44,697 nt of DNA, from contig JAATFG010000129.1 in NCBI GenBank assembly GCA_015655355.1, forward strand, positions 1 to 44,697, read 5' to 3'. This stretch comes from Lysobacterales bacterium (lineage in GTDB: Bacteria > Pseudomonadota > Gammaproteobacteria > Xanthomonadales > Xanthomonadaceae). Below, piece by piece: positions 1 through 10,141 of the stretch. The position numbers were made by a program, and so were the translations under genes. The notes under the pieces were generated by a model. That model was not told the origin of the DNA. It made no database searches and worked only from the letters and a program-made list of their open reading frames with translations. How positions within the stretch are numbered: the stretch's first letter is position 1; every line of letters starts with the position of its first letter.

Positions 1-127
1 CCGCGCGCGCCTCTTTCTCCTTCCCGTTCTTCCCTTGGTCGTAATGCCACTTGACGGCGAAGAACATGCACGTGCCCAACACGAGAACCTTGAACGTAAC
101 GAAGACTATTGGAACCCAATCCATCAT
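1..127 (-). CDS. Small single-pass membrane protein, 3' end outside window
   Basis: Reading leftward from an ATG at 127 (or the adjacent ATG at 124) there are 42 codons without a stop up to the window edge. The peptide begins MMDWVPIVFVTF, forms one strongly hydrophobic segment of about 20 residues (roughly 4-25) and then turns hydrophilic and lysine/glutamate-rich (DQGKNGKEKEA). This hydrophobic-then-charged pattern is that of a small inner-membrane protein with a cytoplasmic tail. It has the same orientation as the response regulator upstream, with an AT-richer 175-base gap (128-302) that could carry its promoter; GGAATTT occurs twice there, at 202 and 218. I do not recognise the family and the function is unknown. 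The gene is incomplete here, so its length is unknown. Confidence 0.5.
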   Translation of the reverse strand, partial: MMDWVPIVFVTFKVLVLGTCMFFAVKWHYDQGKNGKEKEARA

Positions 128-302
128 TTTGAGTATTTCCAAGCTATTACTTGACACCATCTATCGTGAGGAGCACTACCTCAAGTCGCTGAATGTCCCG
201 AGGAATTTTACTTAAAAGGAATTTCCATACACTTGGACAAAACGTCCCAGAACTGCCACTACCCGCGCGACACGATCCTCACCCATCCCGAACCAGCGCC
301 TC

Positions 303-971
303 TTACAACTCCCCTTCCGGCTCCAGCGCCTTGACCAGCACCGCGGCCTGGGTACGGCTGTGGCATTCGAGCTTCTTCAGGATCGCGGTGACGTGCACCT
401 TGACCGTGTTCTCGGCCAGGCCCAATTCGTAGGCGATCTGCTTGTTCAACAAGCCGTCGGCCATGCACAGCAGCACCCGGAACTGCTGCGGCGTCAGTTG
501 CGCCAGACGCGCGGCCAGTTGCGCATCCCGCTCGGAACGCTCGGCGGTCAGCGCCGGGAACCAGGTGCCACCGTCGAGCACCGCCGCCACCGCCTCGCCG
601 ATCGCCTCGGCCGGCGACGATTTCGGGATGAACCCGGCTGCGCCGAACTGCTGCGCGCGGCGGATCACCCGTGGATGGTCGTTCGAGGAAATCACCACCA
701 CCGGAATCTGCGGCCACTCGCCGCGCACGTGCAGCAGCGCGGAAAATCCATGCGCCCCCGGCATCGCCAGATCCAGCAGCACCAGTTCGACCTGCGGATC
801 GAGCTGCAACGCCCGCACCAGCGTCGCCGCGCTCGATGCCTCGGCCACCGTCGCCAGCGGCATGGCCTCGCGCAACGCGTGCAGCACCGCGGCGCGGAAC
901 AGCGGATGGTCGTCGGCGACGAGGATCGAAGGCCGGTTTTCGGCAAGCATGCTGTCGGAAAGTGTGTCCAT
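303..971 (-). CDS. LuxR/NarL-family response regulator, orphan
   Basis: This is a 222-residue two-domain response regulator. The N-terminal receiver domain (about 15-130) starts with ILVADDHPLF, whose paired aspartates form the acidic pocket. It carries the phospho-acceptor aspartate in VLLDLAMPG and the conserved lysine in FIPKSS. The C-terminal LuxR-type helix-turn-helix (about 155-215) has the signature LTPQQFRVLLCMADGL then NKQIAYELGLAENTVKVH. Proteins of this layout are phosphorylated by a membrane or PAS-type histidine kinase and then bind promoters as dimers. No kinase gene is present in the window, so its partner is elsewhere or off the left edge. A second ATG seven codons downstream (950) is an alternative start; neither has a clear ribosome-binding site. 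The function is secure at family level and the regulon is unknown. Confidence 0.93.
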   Translation of the reverse strand: MDTLSDSMLAENRPSILVADDHPLFRAAVLHALREAMPLATVAEASSAATLVRALQLDPQVELVLLDLAMPGAHGFSALLHVRGEWPQIPVVVISSNDHPRVIRRAQQFGAAGFIPKSSPAEAIGEAVAAVLDGGTWFPALTAERSERDAQLAARLAQLTPQQFRVLLCMADGLLNKQIAYELGLAENTVKVHVTAILKKLECHSRTQAAVLVKALEPEGEL

Positions 972-1021
972 CGCGGCAAGTCTGGCACCGACGGCGCCGG
1001 TTTTCCGCTAACCCATTCGGG

Positions 1022-2281
1022 CTAGTCGACCGCATCATGCAACTGGTCCATGCGGATGCGGTTGGCGAACAGCGAGAACGCGAGCATCCCGGCCAGCCCG
1101 CTGGCGCGTTGCAGCCACGGCGGCAGCCAACGCGGCGGTGCGAGCGTGCCGTCCTCGAACAGCGGAGCGAAGCGGCGCACGTCGTCCAAGCGCATCTTGC
1201 CAGCGAACAACCAGCGGCACAGGCGCAATTCGTCGCGCTGCAGGCATTGGCGGAAGAACGTGTGCACGTCGATCAGGCCGCGCAGGTACACCGCATCCTT
1301 GGTGAAGGCGACGCCGCCCGTCACCGGCACGCCGCGGAACACGCGCTGCGCCGAGGCGAAACTCTCCGCATCGTCTTGGCCTGCCTGCTGGAAATAGCGG
1401 AACACCTGCACGAAGTCGGCGCCGTCCAGCGCCATCGCGATCGCCTCGATGCGCAGCGAAAGGCGCTTCAGGCGGCCGATGTCGATGCTGCCGGTCATCT
1501 GCTCGGCGAAGGTCGCCAGGCCTTCCTGGGTTTCGGTCGCGCGCGGCGACGACAGCGCCAGCGACGGCAACACGTGCTGTTCGCGGCCATTGAGCGCGGT
1601 CAGCGAATGCACCAACGCCTCGTGGAAGAACAACTGGTGGCGGTCGTAATCGCTGAATTCCGCGCCATCGCGCAAGCGGATGCGGGTCGCGCTGGCGGCG
1701 GCTTTCGCGATCAGGTCCGGATCGAGTTCGACCGTGATCACGCGCGCACCGAAGAATTCGTCGAGGTCGTTCTGCATCTGCAATTGCAGCGCTGTCGCCG
1801 ATACCGTCACCTGTTCCTCCGGCGCCAGCAGTTCGTGGTCGAGTTCGCCGGCGATGGCGATGAAATGCCGCGCTGCCTCGCGCACGCTGGGGCCGTTGCC
1901 GGGCAGGGCGACGTCGGGCCGGCCGAACAGTTGCACCGCGCATTCGCCGGCCTGCGCGGTGCCGAGGTTTTCCAGCAGTCGCGCGGCCATGGCCCATTGC
2001 CGCGCCGAATCGGCCACGTACGCGCCGAGCGGATGGCTTTCGTCGCATTCGGCGGCGACCGCTTCCAGCTCGCGGCGCGCGGCGGCGTGGTCGCGTTTTG
2101 CGTACTCGACCTGCGGCAGCGCGACGTTGCCGCGCGCCAGTTCAGCGAGGAATTCCTGCTGCACCCGCGCCGGCCAACTGGCCTCGCTGAGCAGCTTGAT
2201 GCCGCGCGCGGCCTTGAGCAGGCGCGCATCCAGCGCGGCGTGGCGGGCGATGGCGGGGTCGGCGGCGGCATTCGTGTCCAT
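1022..2281 (-). CDS. DUF1704 / QEGLA-motif putative zinc metalloprotease
   Basis: This 419-residue protein belongs to the family annotated as flavohemoglobin-expression-modulating QEGLA-motif protein (DUF1704). The defining motif TQEGLATF is at about 251-258, and about 27 residues before it lies HEALVH (His220, Glu221, His225), an HExxxH metal site. Eukaryotic members of this family (MATCAP/KIAA0895) are zinc carboxypeptidases that use HExxxH and the glutamate of the downstream EG motif, so a peptidase activity is a reasonable inference. Bacterial substrates are not established. No signal peptide is visible, so it is probably cytoplasmic. It lies 50 bases downstream of the response regulator start on the same strand but is transcribed before it; the two could share a transcript. 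It has no evident link to the pca genes upstream. Confidence 0.85.
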   Translation of the reverse strand: MDTNAAADPAIARHAALDARLLKAARGIKLLSEASWPARVQQEFLAELARGNVALPQVEYAKRDHAAARRELEAVAAECDESHPLGAYVADSARQWAMAARLLENLGTAQAGECAVQLFGRPDVALPGNGPSVREAARHFIAIAGELDHELLAPEEQVTVSATALQLQMQNDLDEFFGARVITVELDPDLIAKAAASATRIRLRDGAEFSDYDRHQLFFHEALVHSLTALNGREQHVLPSLALSSPRATETQEGLATFAEQMTGSIDIGRLKRLSLRIEAIAMALDGADFVQVFRYFQQAGQDDAESFASAQRVFRGVPVTGGVAFTKDAVYLRGLIDVHTFFRQCLQRDELRLCRWLFAGKMRLDDVRRFAPLFEDGTLAPPRWLPPWLQRASGLAGMLAFSLFANRIRMDQLHDAVD

Positions 2282-2388
2282 GTCGACAATCTAACCCCTC
2301 GCCGGCCCCGGGAAGCGATGGGCGGCGCAAGGGCTTGTCCCGGCCTGATCGCGCAATCGCTGTCCGGCATCGGGCAGCGTCGCGCGGT

Positions 2389-3183
2389 TCAAGCGCTGAG
2401 GAATTCCAGCAGCACGGCGTTGAACAAACCGGCCGATTCGAGGTTGACGATGTGCCGGCCAGTGAAGGAGGCATGGCGGCCATCCTTGACGCTGTCGGCG
2501 ATGAATCGCAGATCGTTCGGCGGGCACACCGGATCCTCGTCGCCGGAGATCGCCAGTACCGGGTTGGCGATGCGTTTGATGTCTTCGCCCAAATCCGCAT
2601 TCGCCAGTGCCGCGCAGCAACCGATGTAGCCTTCGGGATCAACTGCGACGAATTGCGCCAGAATCGCGTCCACTGCATCGGCATGCCGCGCATTGAACTT
2701 CGGCGTGAACCAACGCTCGGCGGTGGCGGCGGTCAACGCAGCCAAACCGTTTGCCTCGACCGCGTCGATGCGCGCGTTCCAGCTGTCGGCCGTGCCGATC
2801 TTCGCCGCGGTTGCGCACAACACCAGCTTGTCGAAGCGGTTGCCCGCATGGATGCCGAGCCATTGGCCCGTCAGCCCGCCGAGGCTCAATCCGCAGAAAT
2901 GCGTCTTTTCGATCTCCAGCGCGTCGAGCAGCGCGATGACGTCGTTGCCGAGATCGGCAATGGAATAGGGCGCCGGTGGCGTGGTCGATTCGCCGTGGCC
3001 GCGACGATCGTAACGCAGCACGCGAAAGTGGCTCGACAACGCCTTCACCTGCGCATCCCACATGCGCAGGTCGGTGCCGAGCGAGTTGCACAGCAGCAGC
3101 CACGGCGCGTCCGCGTTTTCCGCATCGATGCGGTGATGCAGGGTGTGCGTCGGCAGTTCAAGGAAAGCGTCTTGCGCGGTCAT
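2389..3183 (-). CDS. pcaD: 3-oxoadipate enol-lactonase PcaD
   Basis: This alpha/beta hydrolase of 264 residues hydrolyses beta-ketoadipate enol-lactone to beta-ketoadipate. The nucleophile elbow is GLSLGG with Ser100. An acid is available in SGDEDPVCPP (Asp215 or Asp217) and the histidine is probably His244 in TGRHIVNLE. The oxyanion/N-terminal region LLCNSLGTDLRMWD is typical of PcaD. The start was set at the ATG at 3183 because it has AGGAAGG just upstream and gives the family's usual length. The open frame extends 26 codons further into pcaF with a non-homologous sequence. It is the last gene of the pca operon, 13 bases after pcaF, although it acts earlier in the pathway than PcaIJF. Confidence 0.95.
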   Translation of the reverse strand: MTAQDAFLELPTHTLHHRIDAENADAPWLLLCNSLGTDLRMWDAQVKALSSHFRVLRYDRRGHGESTTPPAPYSIADLGNDVIALLDALEIEKTHFCGLSLGGLTGQWLGIHAGNRFDKLVLCATAAKIGTADSWNARIDAVEANGLAALTAATAERWFTPKFNARHADAVDAILAQFVAVDPEGYIGCCAALANADLGEDIKRIANPVLAISGDEDPVCPPNDLRFIADSVKDGRHASFTGRHIVNLESAGLFNAVLLEFLSA

Positions 3184-3196
3184 TGCCTCGTCCTTC

Positions 3197-4402
3197 CTAG
3201 ACACGCTCGACGGCCAAAGCCAGGCCCATGCCGACGCCGATGCACAGCGTCGCCAGGCCACGCCTGCCGCCGGTGCTTTCCAGTTGATGCGTCAGCGTCA
3301 GAGCGAGGCGCGCCCCGCTCATCCCCAGCGGATGGCCGAGTGCGATCGCCCCGCCATTCGCGTTGACGTGCGCGGCATCGTCCGCCAACCCCAGCGTGCG
3401 CAGCACCGCCAGGCTCTGGCTGGCGAAGGCTTCGTTCAACTCGATCGCGTCGAAGTCCTCGATCTTCAATTGCAGGCGCTGCATCAGCTTCCGCGCCGCC
3501 GGCACCGGGCCGATGCCCATCACCCGCGGCTCGACGCCGGCCGCGGCCATGCCCAGGATGCGCGCACGCGGCGTGAGGTTGAACTGCTTGATGGCCTGTT
3601 CACTGGCGACGATCAGCGCCGCCGCGCCATCGTTGATGCCCGAGGCATTGCCCGCCGTCACCGTGCCGTTGGCGAACAGCGGCTTGAGCTTCTGCAAGCC
3701 TTCGATTGAACTGTCCGCACGCGGATGCTCGTCGGTGTCGACCTCGACGAACTCGCCCCTCTTCCTGCCCGGCGTTTGCACCGCGATGATTTCCCCGGCG
3801 AAGAAGCCATTGCGCTGTGCGTTGACCGCGCGCTGCTGGCTGCGCAGCGCAAACGCGTCCTGATCTTCTCGCGAGACCTTGTAGTCCGTCGCCACGTTCT
3901 CCCCGGTCTGCGGCATCGTCTCGGTGCCCCACAGCTCCTTGAGCTTCGGGTTGACGAAGCGCCAGCCCATCGTGGTGTCTTCCAGTTGCTGGCCCCGGCC
4001 GAAGGCCGTTTCCGATTTGCCGATCACCAGCGGTGCGCGGGTCATGCTTTCGACCCCACCGGCGATCGTCAGTTGCGCTTCGCCCAGCTTGATCGCCCGC
4101 GCCGCCTCGCCGACCGCTTCCAGCCCCGAGGCGCACAGCCGGTTCAAGGTCACCCCCGGTACCGACACCGGCAAACCGGCCAGCAGCAGGCTCATCCGCG
4201 CCACGTTGCGGTTGTCCTCACCACTTTGATTCGCGCAGCCGTAGAACACCTCGTCGATCATGCCGGGATCGAGGTTCGGGTTGCGGTGCAGCAGCGCCTT
4301 GATCGGCAATGCGCCGAGATCGTCGGCGCGGATATTCGCCAGGATGCCGCCATAGCGGCCGATCGGCGTGCGCACCGCATCGCAAATATAGGCTTCGCTC
4401 AT
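3197..4402 (-). CDS. pcaF: 3-oxoadipyl-CoA thiolase PcaF
   Basis: This 401-residue thiolase cleaves beta-ketoadipyl-CoA with CoA to succinyl-CoA and acetyl-CoA, the last step of the pathway. The acylated cysteine is Cys90 in NRLCASGLEA. The C-terminal thiolase signatures NANGGAIALGHPLGMSGAR and CIGVGMG (second catalytic cysteine) are intact, as is GGVESMTRAP. The N-terminus MSEAYICDAVRTPIGRYGG is characteristic of the PcaF/PaaJ group rather than of acetoacetyl-CoA thiolases. Its start overlaps the pcaJ stop by four bases (ATGA), which implies translational coupling. Together with the adjacent CoA-transferase genes this makes the assignment firm. Confidence 0.96.
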   Translation of the reverse strand: MSEAYICDAVRTPIGRYGGILANIRADDLGALPIKALLHRNPNLDPGMIDEVFYGCANQSGEDNRNVARMSLLLAGLPVSVPGVTLNRLCASGLEAVGEAARAIKLGEAQLTIAGGVESMTRAPLVIGKSETAFGRGQQLEDTTMGWRFVNPKLKELWGTETMPQTGENVATDYKVSREDQDAFALRSQQRAVNAQRNGFFAGEIIAVQTPGRKRGEFVEVDTDEHPRADSSIEGLQKLKPLFANGTVTAGNASGINDGAAALIVASEQAIKQFNLTPRARILGMAAAGVEPRVMGIGPVPAARKLMQRLQLKIEDFDAIELNEAFASQSLAVLRTLGLADDAAHVNANGGAIALGHPLGMSGARLALTLTHQLESTGGRRGLATLCIGVGMGLALAVERV

Positions 4403-5046
4403 TGCTGCATCTCCAAAGGAAGTCCGGTGAGTTCACGCAATTCGTCCAGCGTCGCGCCTTCGACCAGCTCGATCACCTTTGCCCCGTCCTTGCCGACCCC
4501 GAACACGCCCACGTCGGTGTAGACCCGCGACACGCAGCCCAGCCCGGTCAGCGGATAGGTGCAGCGTTCGACCAGTTTCGATTCGCCGGTCTTGGTCAGC
4601 AGCTCCATCATCACGAACACCTGCTTGGCGCCGATGGCCAGGTCCATCGCGCCACCGACCGCGGGGATCGCATCCTTCGCACCGGTGCTCCAGTTCGCCA
4701 GGTCACCATTCGCGGCGACCTGGAACGCGCCCAGCACGCAGATGTCGAGGTGTCCGCCGCGCATCATCGCGAAGCTGTCGGCGTGGTGGAAGAACGCCCC
4801 GCCGGCGAGCAGCGTCACCGGCTGCTTGCCGGCGTTGATCAGTTCCGGGTCTTCCTCGCCTTTCGCCGGCGCCGGGCCCATGCCGAGCAGGCCGTTCTCC
4901 GATTGCAGGAAGATTTCCTTGTCCTTCGGCAGGAAGTTGGCCACCGCGGTCGGCAGGCCGATGCCGAGGTTGACGTAGGCGCCTTCGGGGATGTCGCGCG
5001 CCACGCGCTGCGCCATCGCGGTCTTGTCGAGACGTTGAATACTCAC
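4399..5046 (-). CDS. pcaJ: 3-oxoadipate CoA-transferase subunit B (PcaJ)
   Basis: The 215-residue beta subunit of succinyl-CoA:3-oxoacid CoA-transferase activates beta-ketoadipate with succinyl-CoA. The catalytic glutamate that forms the enzyme-CoA thioester is Glu50 in the family signature SENGLLGMGPAP. The beginning of the fold is marked by VNLGIGLPTAVANF. It overlaps pcaI upstream and pcaF downstream by four bases each, so the IJF trio is tightly coupled. Close relatives (CatJ, ScoB, AtoA) act on other beta-keto acids, and the choice of PcaJ rests on the surrounding complete pca gene set. Confidence 0.95.
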   Translation of the reverse strand: MSIQRLDKTAMAQRVARDIPEGAYVNLGIGLPTAVANFLPKDKEIFLQSENGLLGMGPAPAKGEEDPELINAGKQPVTLLAGGAFFHHADSFAMMRGGHLDICVLGAFQVAANGDLANWSTGAKDAIPAVGGAMDLAIGAKQVFVMMELLTKTGESKLVERCTYPLTGLGCVSRVYTDVGVFGVGKDGAKVIELVEGATLDELRELTGLPLEMQQ

Positions 5047-5714
5047 TTCGTACCTCCCACCTGGACCACGCGCTGCACGAAGATGCCAGGGGTGACGATG
5101 TGTTCCGGATCAAGCGCACCGAGTTCGACGATTTCACCGACTTGCGCGATCGTGGTCTTCGCCGCCATCGCCATGATCGGGCCGAAGTTGCGTGCGGTCT
5201 TGCGATACACCAGATTCCCCCAGCGGTCGCCCTGGTGCGCCTTGATCAAGGCGAAGTCGGCCTTGATTGGATAGTCGAGCACGTAGTGTTTGCCGTCGAT
5301 CTCGCGGGTTTCCTTGCCCTTGGCCAGTTCGGTGCCGTAGCCGGTGGGCGTGAAGATCGCGCCCAAGCCCGAACCGGCGGCGTGGATGCGTGCGGCCAGG
5401 TTGCCTTGCGGCACCAGTTCCAGCTCGATTTCGCCGGCCTTGTACGCCGCGTCGAAGTGCCACGAATCGCCCTGCCGCGGGAACGAGCAGATGATCTTGC
5501 GCACCCGCTTGTGCGCGATCAATGCGGCCACGCCGGCATCGCCGTTGCCGGCGTTGTTGTTGATCAGGGTCAGCGCTTTGGCACCATGGGCGATCAGCGC
5601 GTCGATCAGTTCGTCGGGCATGCCGGCGGTGCCGAAACCACCGATCATCACCGTCGCACCGTCGCCAATCCCCGCCACCGCTTCGGCACAACTCTTCTGC
5701 GTCTTGTCGATCAT
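5043..5714 (-). CDS. pcaI: 3-oxoadipate CoA-transferase subunit A (PcaI)
   Basis: This is the 223-residue alpha subunit partner of PcaJ. It has the glycine-rich CoA-transferase family I signature GGFGTAGMPDELIDAL near residue 27, the motif NNNAGNGDAGVAALI, and FTPTGYGTELAKGKE in the middle of the chain. It contributes the CoA-binding half of the heterodimer; the catalytic glutamate is in PcaJ. It is separated from pcaC upstream by 54 bases and overlaps pcaJ downstream by four bases. The length is normal for the family. Confidence 0.95.
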   Translation of the reverse strand: MIDKTQKSCAEAVAGIGDGATVMIGGFGTAGMPDELIDALIAHGAKALTLINNNAGNGDAGVAALIAHKRVRKIICSFPRQGDSWHFDAAYKAGEIELELVPQGNLAARIHAAGSGLGAIFTPTGYGTELAKGKETREIDGKHYVLDYPIKADFALIKAHQGDRWGNLVYRKTARNFGPIMAMAAKTTIAQVGEIVELGALDPEHIVTPGIFVQRVVQVGGTK

Positions 5715-5768
5715 GGCGAATAGGGGTCGTTGTTGATGAAAATCGGAGTGGATGGGCTGAAAGGATGT

Positions 5769-6161
5769 TCAACGTGCCGCTTCATCGGCCTGTTCCTCGA
5801 GGATGGGTTTGGCCAGCGCGAAGGCGTGGTTGGCCGCCGGCACGCCGCAGTAAACCGCCGCCTGCAGCAGCACTTCCTTGATTTCATCCGCGGTCACGCC
5901 GTTGTTGCGCGCGGCGCGGACGTGCAACTTGAATTCCTCGTCGTGGCCCAGCGCCACCATCATCGCGAGGGTCAGCAGCGAGCGCGTGTGCCGCGGCAGG
6001 CCGTCGCGAGTCCATACGGTTCCCCACGCGGTACGGGTGATGAATTCCTGGAACTCGGTGGTGAAGGGCGTGCGTGCGTCCAGCGAGCGTTGCACGTGGG
6101 CATCGCCGAGCACTTCGCGGCGGACGCGCAAGCCGGCTTCGTATCGTTGGTTTTCGTCCAT
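5769..6161 (-). CDS. pcaC: 4-carboxymuconolactone decarboxylase PcaC
   Basis: This 130-residue small all-helical protein of the CMD/AhpD-like family decarboxylates gamma-carboxymuconolactone to beta-ketoadipate enol-lactone. It shows the typical segments RREVLGDAHVQRSL at the N-terminus, AWGTVWTRDGLPRHTRSLLTLAMMVALG in the centre and EIKEVLLQAAVYCGVPAANHAF toward the end. It stands alone and is not fused to PcaD, unlike the PcaL fusions of actinomycetes. It lies between pcaB (18 bases upstream) and pcaI in the pca operon. Confidence 0.95.
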   Translation of the reverse strand: MDENQRYEAGLRVRREVLGDAHVQRSLDARTPFTTEFQEFITRTAWGTVWTRDGLPRHTRSLLTLAMMVALGHDEEFKLHVRAARNNGVTADEIKEVLLQAAVYCGVPAANHAFALAKPILEEQADEAAR

Positions 6162-6179
6162 CGTGGTTCCTCGTGAAAA

Positions 6180-7544
6180 TCAGGTTTTTGCCGTGCCGGC
6201 CACATGCGACCGCAACACGCGATCGATCCACGCGTCGGCCATGCCACACCAGCTACCGGGCGCGAACAGGGCCTGCAGTTCGTCCACGCCAAGATGTTCG
6301 CGCACGCGCGGTTGTTCCAGCAGCACGTCAAGCAGGCGGCGCGATTGCGCCAATGATTGTTTGCTGGCCGCCTCCACCAGCGCGTGCGCGTCGCGCTTGC
6401 CGATGTGTGCAGCCAGGGTCACGGTCACCGCTTCGGCATACAGCAGGCCGCCGTGGCTGCCGAGGTGTTCGCGCATGCGTTCGCGATCCAGCTCCAGCCC
6501 TTCGACGACGACGTGCATTTGCGCCAAGCTGCCCGCGGCCAGCCGCGCCAGTTCCGGCAGCACGTCCCATTCGGCATGCCATGCACCGACGGCGCGTTCG
6601 TGTTCCTGCACCATCGCCGCGTACAGCGTGGAAACCAGGCCCGGCGCGCGGGTGGCGGCGGCAATCGCGGCCACGCAGCCGACCGGATTGCGCTTGTGCG
6701 GCATCGCCGAAGACCCGCCCTTGCCCGTGCCGGATGGCTCGAAGGCTTCGGCCACTTCCGACTGCATCAACAGCACGATGTCGCGCGCCAGTTTGCCGAG
6801 AACGCCGGTCAGCAGTGCGAACGCGCTGCCGAGTTCGACGATGCGATCCCGCGCGGCATGCCAAGGTAGGGCCGGCAAAGACAACGCGAGTTCGGCGGAC
6901 AGCGCTTGCGCAACGTCCAGGCCGCGATCCTGCAGCGATGCCAACGTGCCCGCCGCGCCGCCGAATTGCAGGACGACGGATTCCCCGCGCGCCTGCCGCA
7001 ACTTGCCGCGCACGCGCAGCAGCGCGTCCAGCCAGCCAGCCGCCTTCAGGCCGAAGGTGACCGGCACGGCCTGTTGCAGCAAGGTGCGCCCGGGCAAGCC
7101 GGTGCCGCGCTCGTCCCGCGCCAGTTGCGCGAGGCGGTCGCACAGGGCATCCACGCGCGGCGACAACACGTCCAGCACCGCGCGCATCTGCAGCATGGTG
7201 CCGGTATCGATCGCGTCCTGGCTGGTCGCGCCCCAATGCACCCAGCGTGCGGCTTTGGCGTCGATGTCGCCGACCTTCGCGGTGAGCTGCTTGACCAGCG
7301 GAATGACCGGATTGCCGGCCAGGGCGGTGGCCGCGGCCAATTCGCCAATGTCGAAACCCGTCGCATCGCATGCCGCGCCAATCGGGCCTGCGGCCGCCTG
7401 CGGAATCACCCCGCAACGCGCCTGCGCGCGCGCAAGCGCGGCCTCGAAATCGAGCATGCCTTGCAGGCGCGCACGCTCGTCCAGCAAACCCGCGATGACC
7501 GGTTCGCAGAAGAAACGTCCCAGCAGGGAATCCGTTGCCGTCAT
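6180..7544 (-). CDS. pcaB: 3-carboxy-cis,cis-muconate cycloisomerase PcaB
   Basis: This 454-residue member of the fumarase/argininosuccinate lyase superfamily converts beta-carboxy-cis,cis-muconate into gamma-carboxymuconolactone. The superfamily signature GSSAMPHKRNPVG is at residues 277-289, and the earlier conserved stretch WVHWGATSQDAIDTG (about 101-115) is present. The bacterial PcaB is unrelated to the fungal beta-propeller lactonising enzyme. It follows pcaG by 38 bases and precedes pcaC by 18 bases. The length agrees with the family. Confidence 0.96.
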   Translation of the reverse strand: MTATDSLLGRFFCEPVIAGLLDERARLQGMLDFEAALARAQARCGVIPQAAAGPIGAACDATGFDIGELAAATALAGNPVIPLVKQLTAKVGDIDAKAARWVHWGATSQDAIDTGTMLQMRAVLDVLSPRVDALCDRLAQLARDERGTGLPGRTLLQQAVPVTFGLKAAGWLDALLRVRGKLRQARGESVVLQFGGAAGTLASLQDRGLDVAQALSAELALSLPALPWHAARDRIVELGSAFALLTGVLGKLARDIVLLMQSEVAEAFEPSGTGKGGSSAMPHKRNPVGCVAAIAAATRAPGLVSTLYAAMVQEHERAVGAWHAEWDVLPELARLAAGSLAQMHVVVEGLELDRERMREHLGSHGGLLYAEAVTVTLAAHIGKRDAHALVEAASKQSLAQSRRLLDVLLEQPRVREHLGVDELQALFAPGSWCGMADAWIDRVLRSHVAGTAKT

Positions 7545-7582
7545 TGCAGGCTGTCCATTCGGTTGGCGCGGGCCATCATGGC

Positions 7583-8229
7583 TCAGATCGCGAAGAACAC
7601 CGTTTCATCGGCGCCTTGCAGATGGATGTCGAGATGATGGACGGCGATGCCGTCGCCGCCGGCTTTCTTTTTCGCGACGAGGGTCTTGCGCCGCACTTCC
7701 CATTCGATGCCCAGCAGCACCGGGTCCTTGGCGTTGGCTTCGGCTTCGTCCTCGAAATACAGGCGCGTGTTCAAGCCGATGTTGATGCCGCGCGCGACGA
7801 TCCACAGGTTGACGTGCGGCGCCTGCAACACGCCGTCGCGGCCGATCACCGCACCGGGCTTGATCGTGTCGAAACTGAAAACCCCGCTGTCGAAATCGCC
7901 ACTGGTGCGGCCCCAGCCGCGGAAGCTCGGGTCGATCGGCTTGTCCTGCCTGTCGGCCGGATGCGCATACTTGCCGGCGGCATTGGCCTGCCAGATTTCG
8001 ACCAGCGCGTCGCGCACCGGCGTGCCGCTGCCGTCGAACACGCGGCCTTCGATGCGGATGCGTTCGCCTTGCGTTGCCGCGGTCGCCAGCACCGGGCCGA
8101 AGTTGTTTTCGTAGATGTCGAAGCCGGCTTCGCGCGGGGCCAGGCCGATGTGCACGTAGGGGCCGGCGGTCTGCGAGGCGGTTTCCGGCAGGAGCGTGAC
8201 GTTGTTGATGCTGTCGAGGCTGACGTCCA

Positions 8230-8230
<1 letters not shown>
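7583..8230 (-). CDS. pcaG: Protocatechuate 3,4-dioxygenase alpha chain PcaG
   Basis: This is the 215-residue non-catalytic chain of the (alpha-beta-Fe) intradiol dioxygenase that opens protocatechuate between carbons 3 and 4. It begins with the family segment TASQTAGPYVHIGL and carries the beta-barrel motif ALVEIWQANAAGKY, HVNLWIVARGINIGLNTRLYFEDE and a C-terminal DIHLQGADETVFF. The chain provides part of the active-site wall while iron sits in PcaH. Its ATG shares one base with the pcaH stop codon (TGATG), so the two chains are translated together, which fits a 1:1 complex. Confidence 0.96.
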
Positions 8231-10100
<1,870 letters not shown>

Positions 10101-10108
<8 letters not shown>

Positions 10109-10130
10109 CGGCCCCGCAATGCACGGGGCC
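10101..10130 (-). terminator. Rho-independent terminator after the module A porin gene
   Basis: GGCCCCG (10110-10116) and CGGGGCC (10124-10130) form a 7-base-pair stem with a 7-base loop. Read on the minus strand the hairpin is followed by GTCATTTTTG, a run of five T (10105-10101). It therefore ends transcription of the porin gene, whose stop lies at 10142, and its T-run overlaps the last codons of the convergent pcaQ gene. In the plus direction no T-run follows. Confidence 0.7.
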
Positions 10131-10141
10131 ACAATCATGGT

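Noticed and set aside
671-2629. A 652-codon open frame on the plus strand across the response regulator and QEGLA genes
   Set aside because: It is antisense to two genes with clear conserved motifs, is very rich in arginine and alanine as expected from GC-rich shadow frames, and has no recognisable domain.
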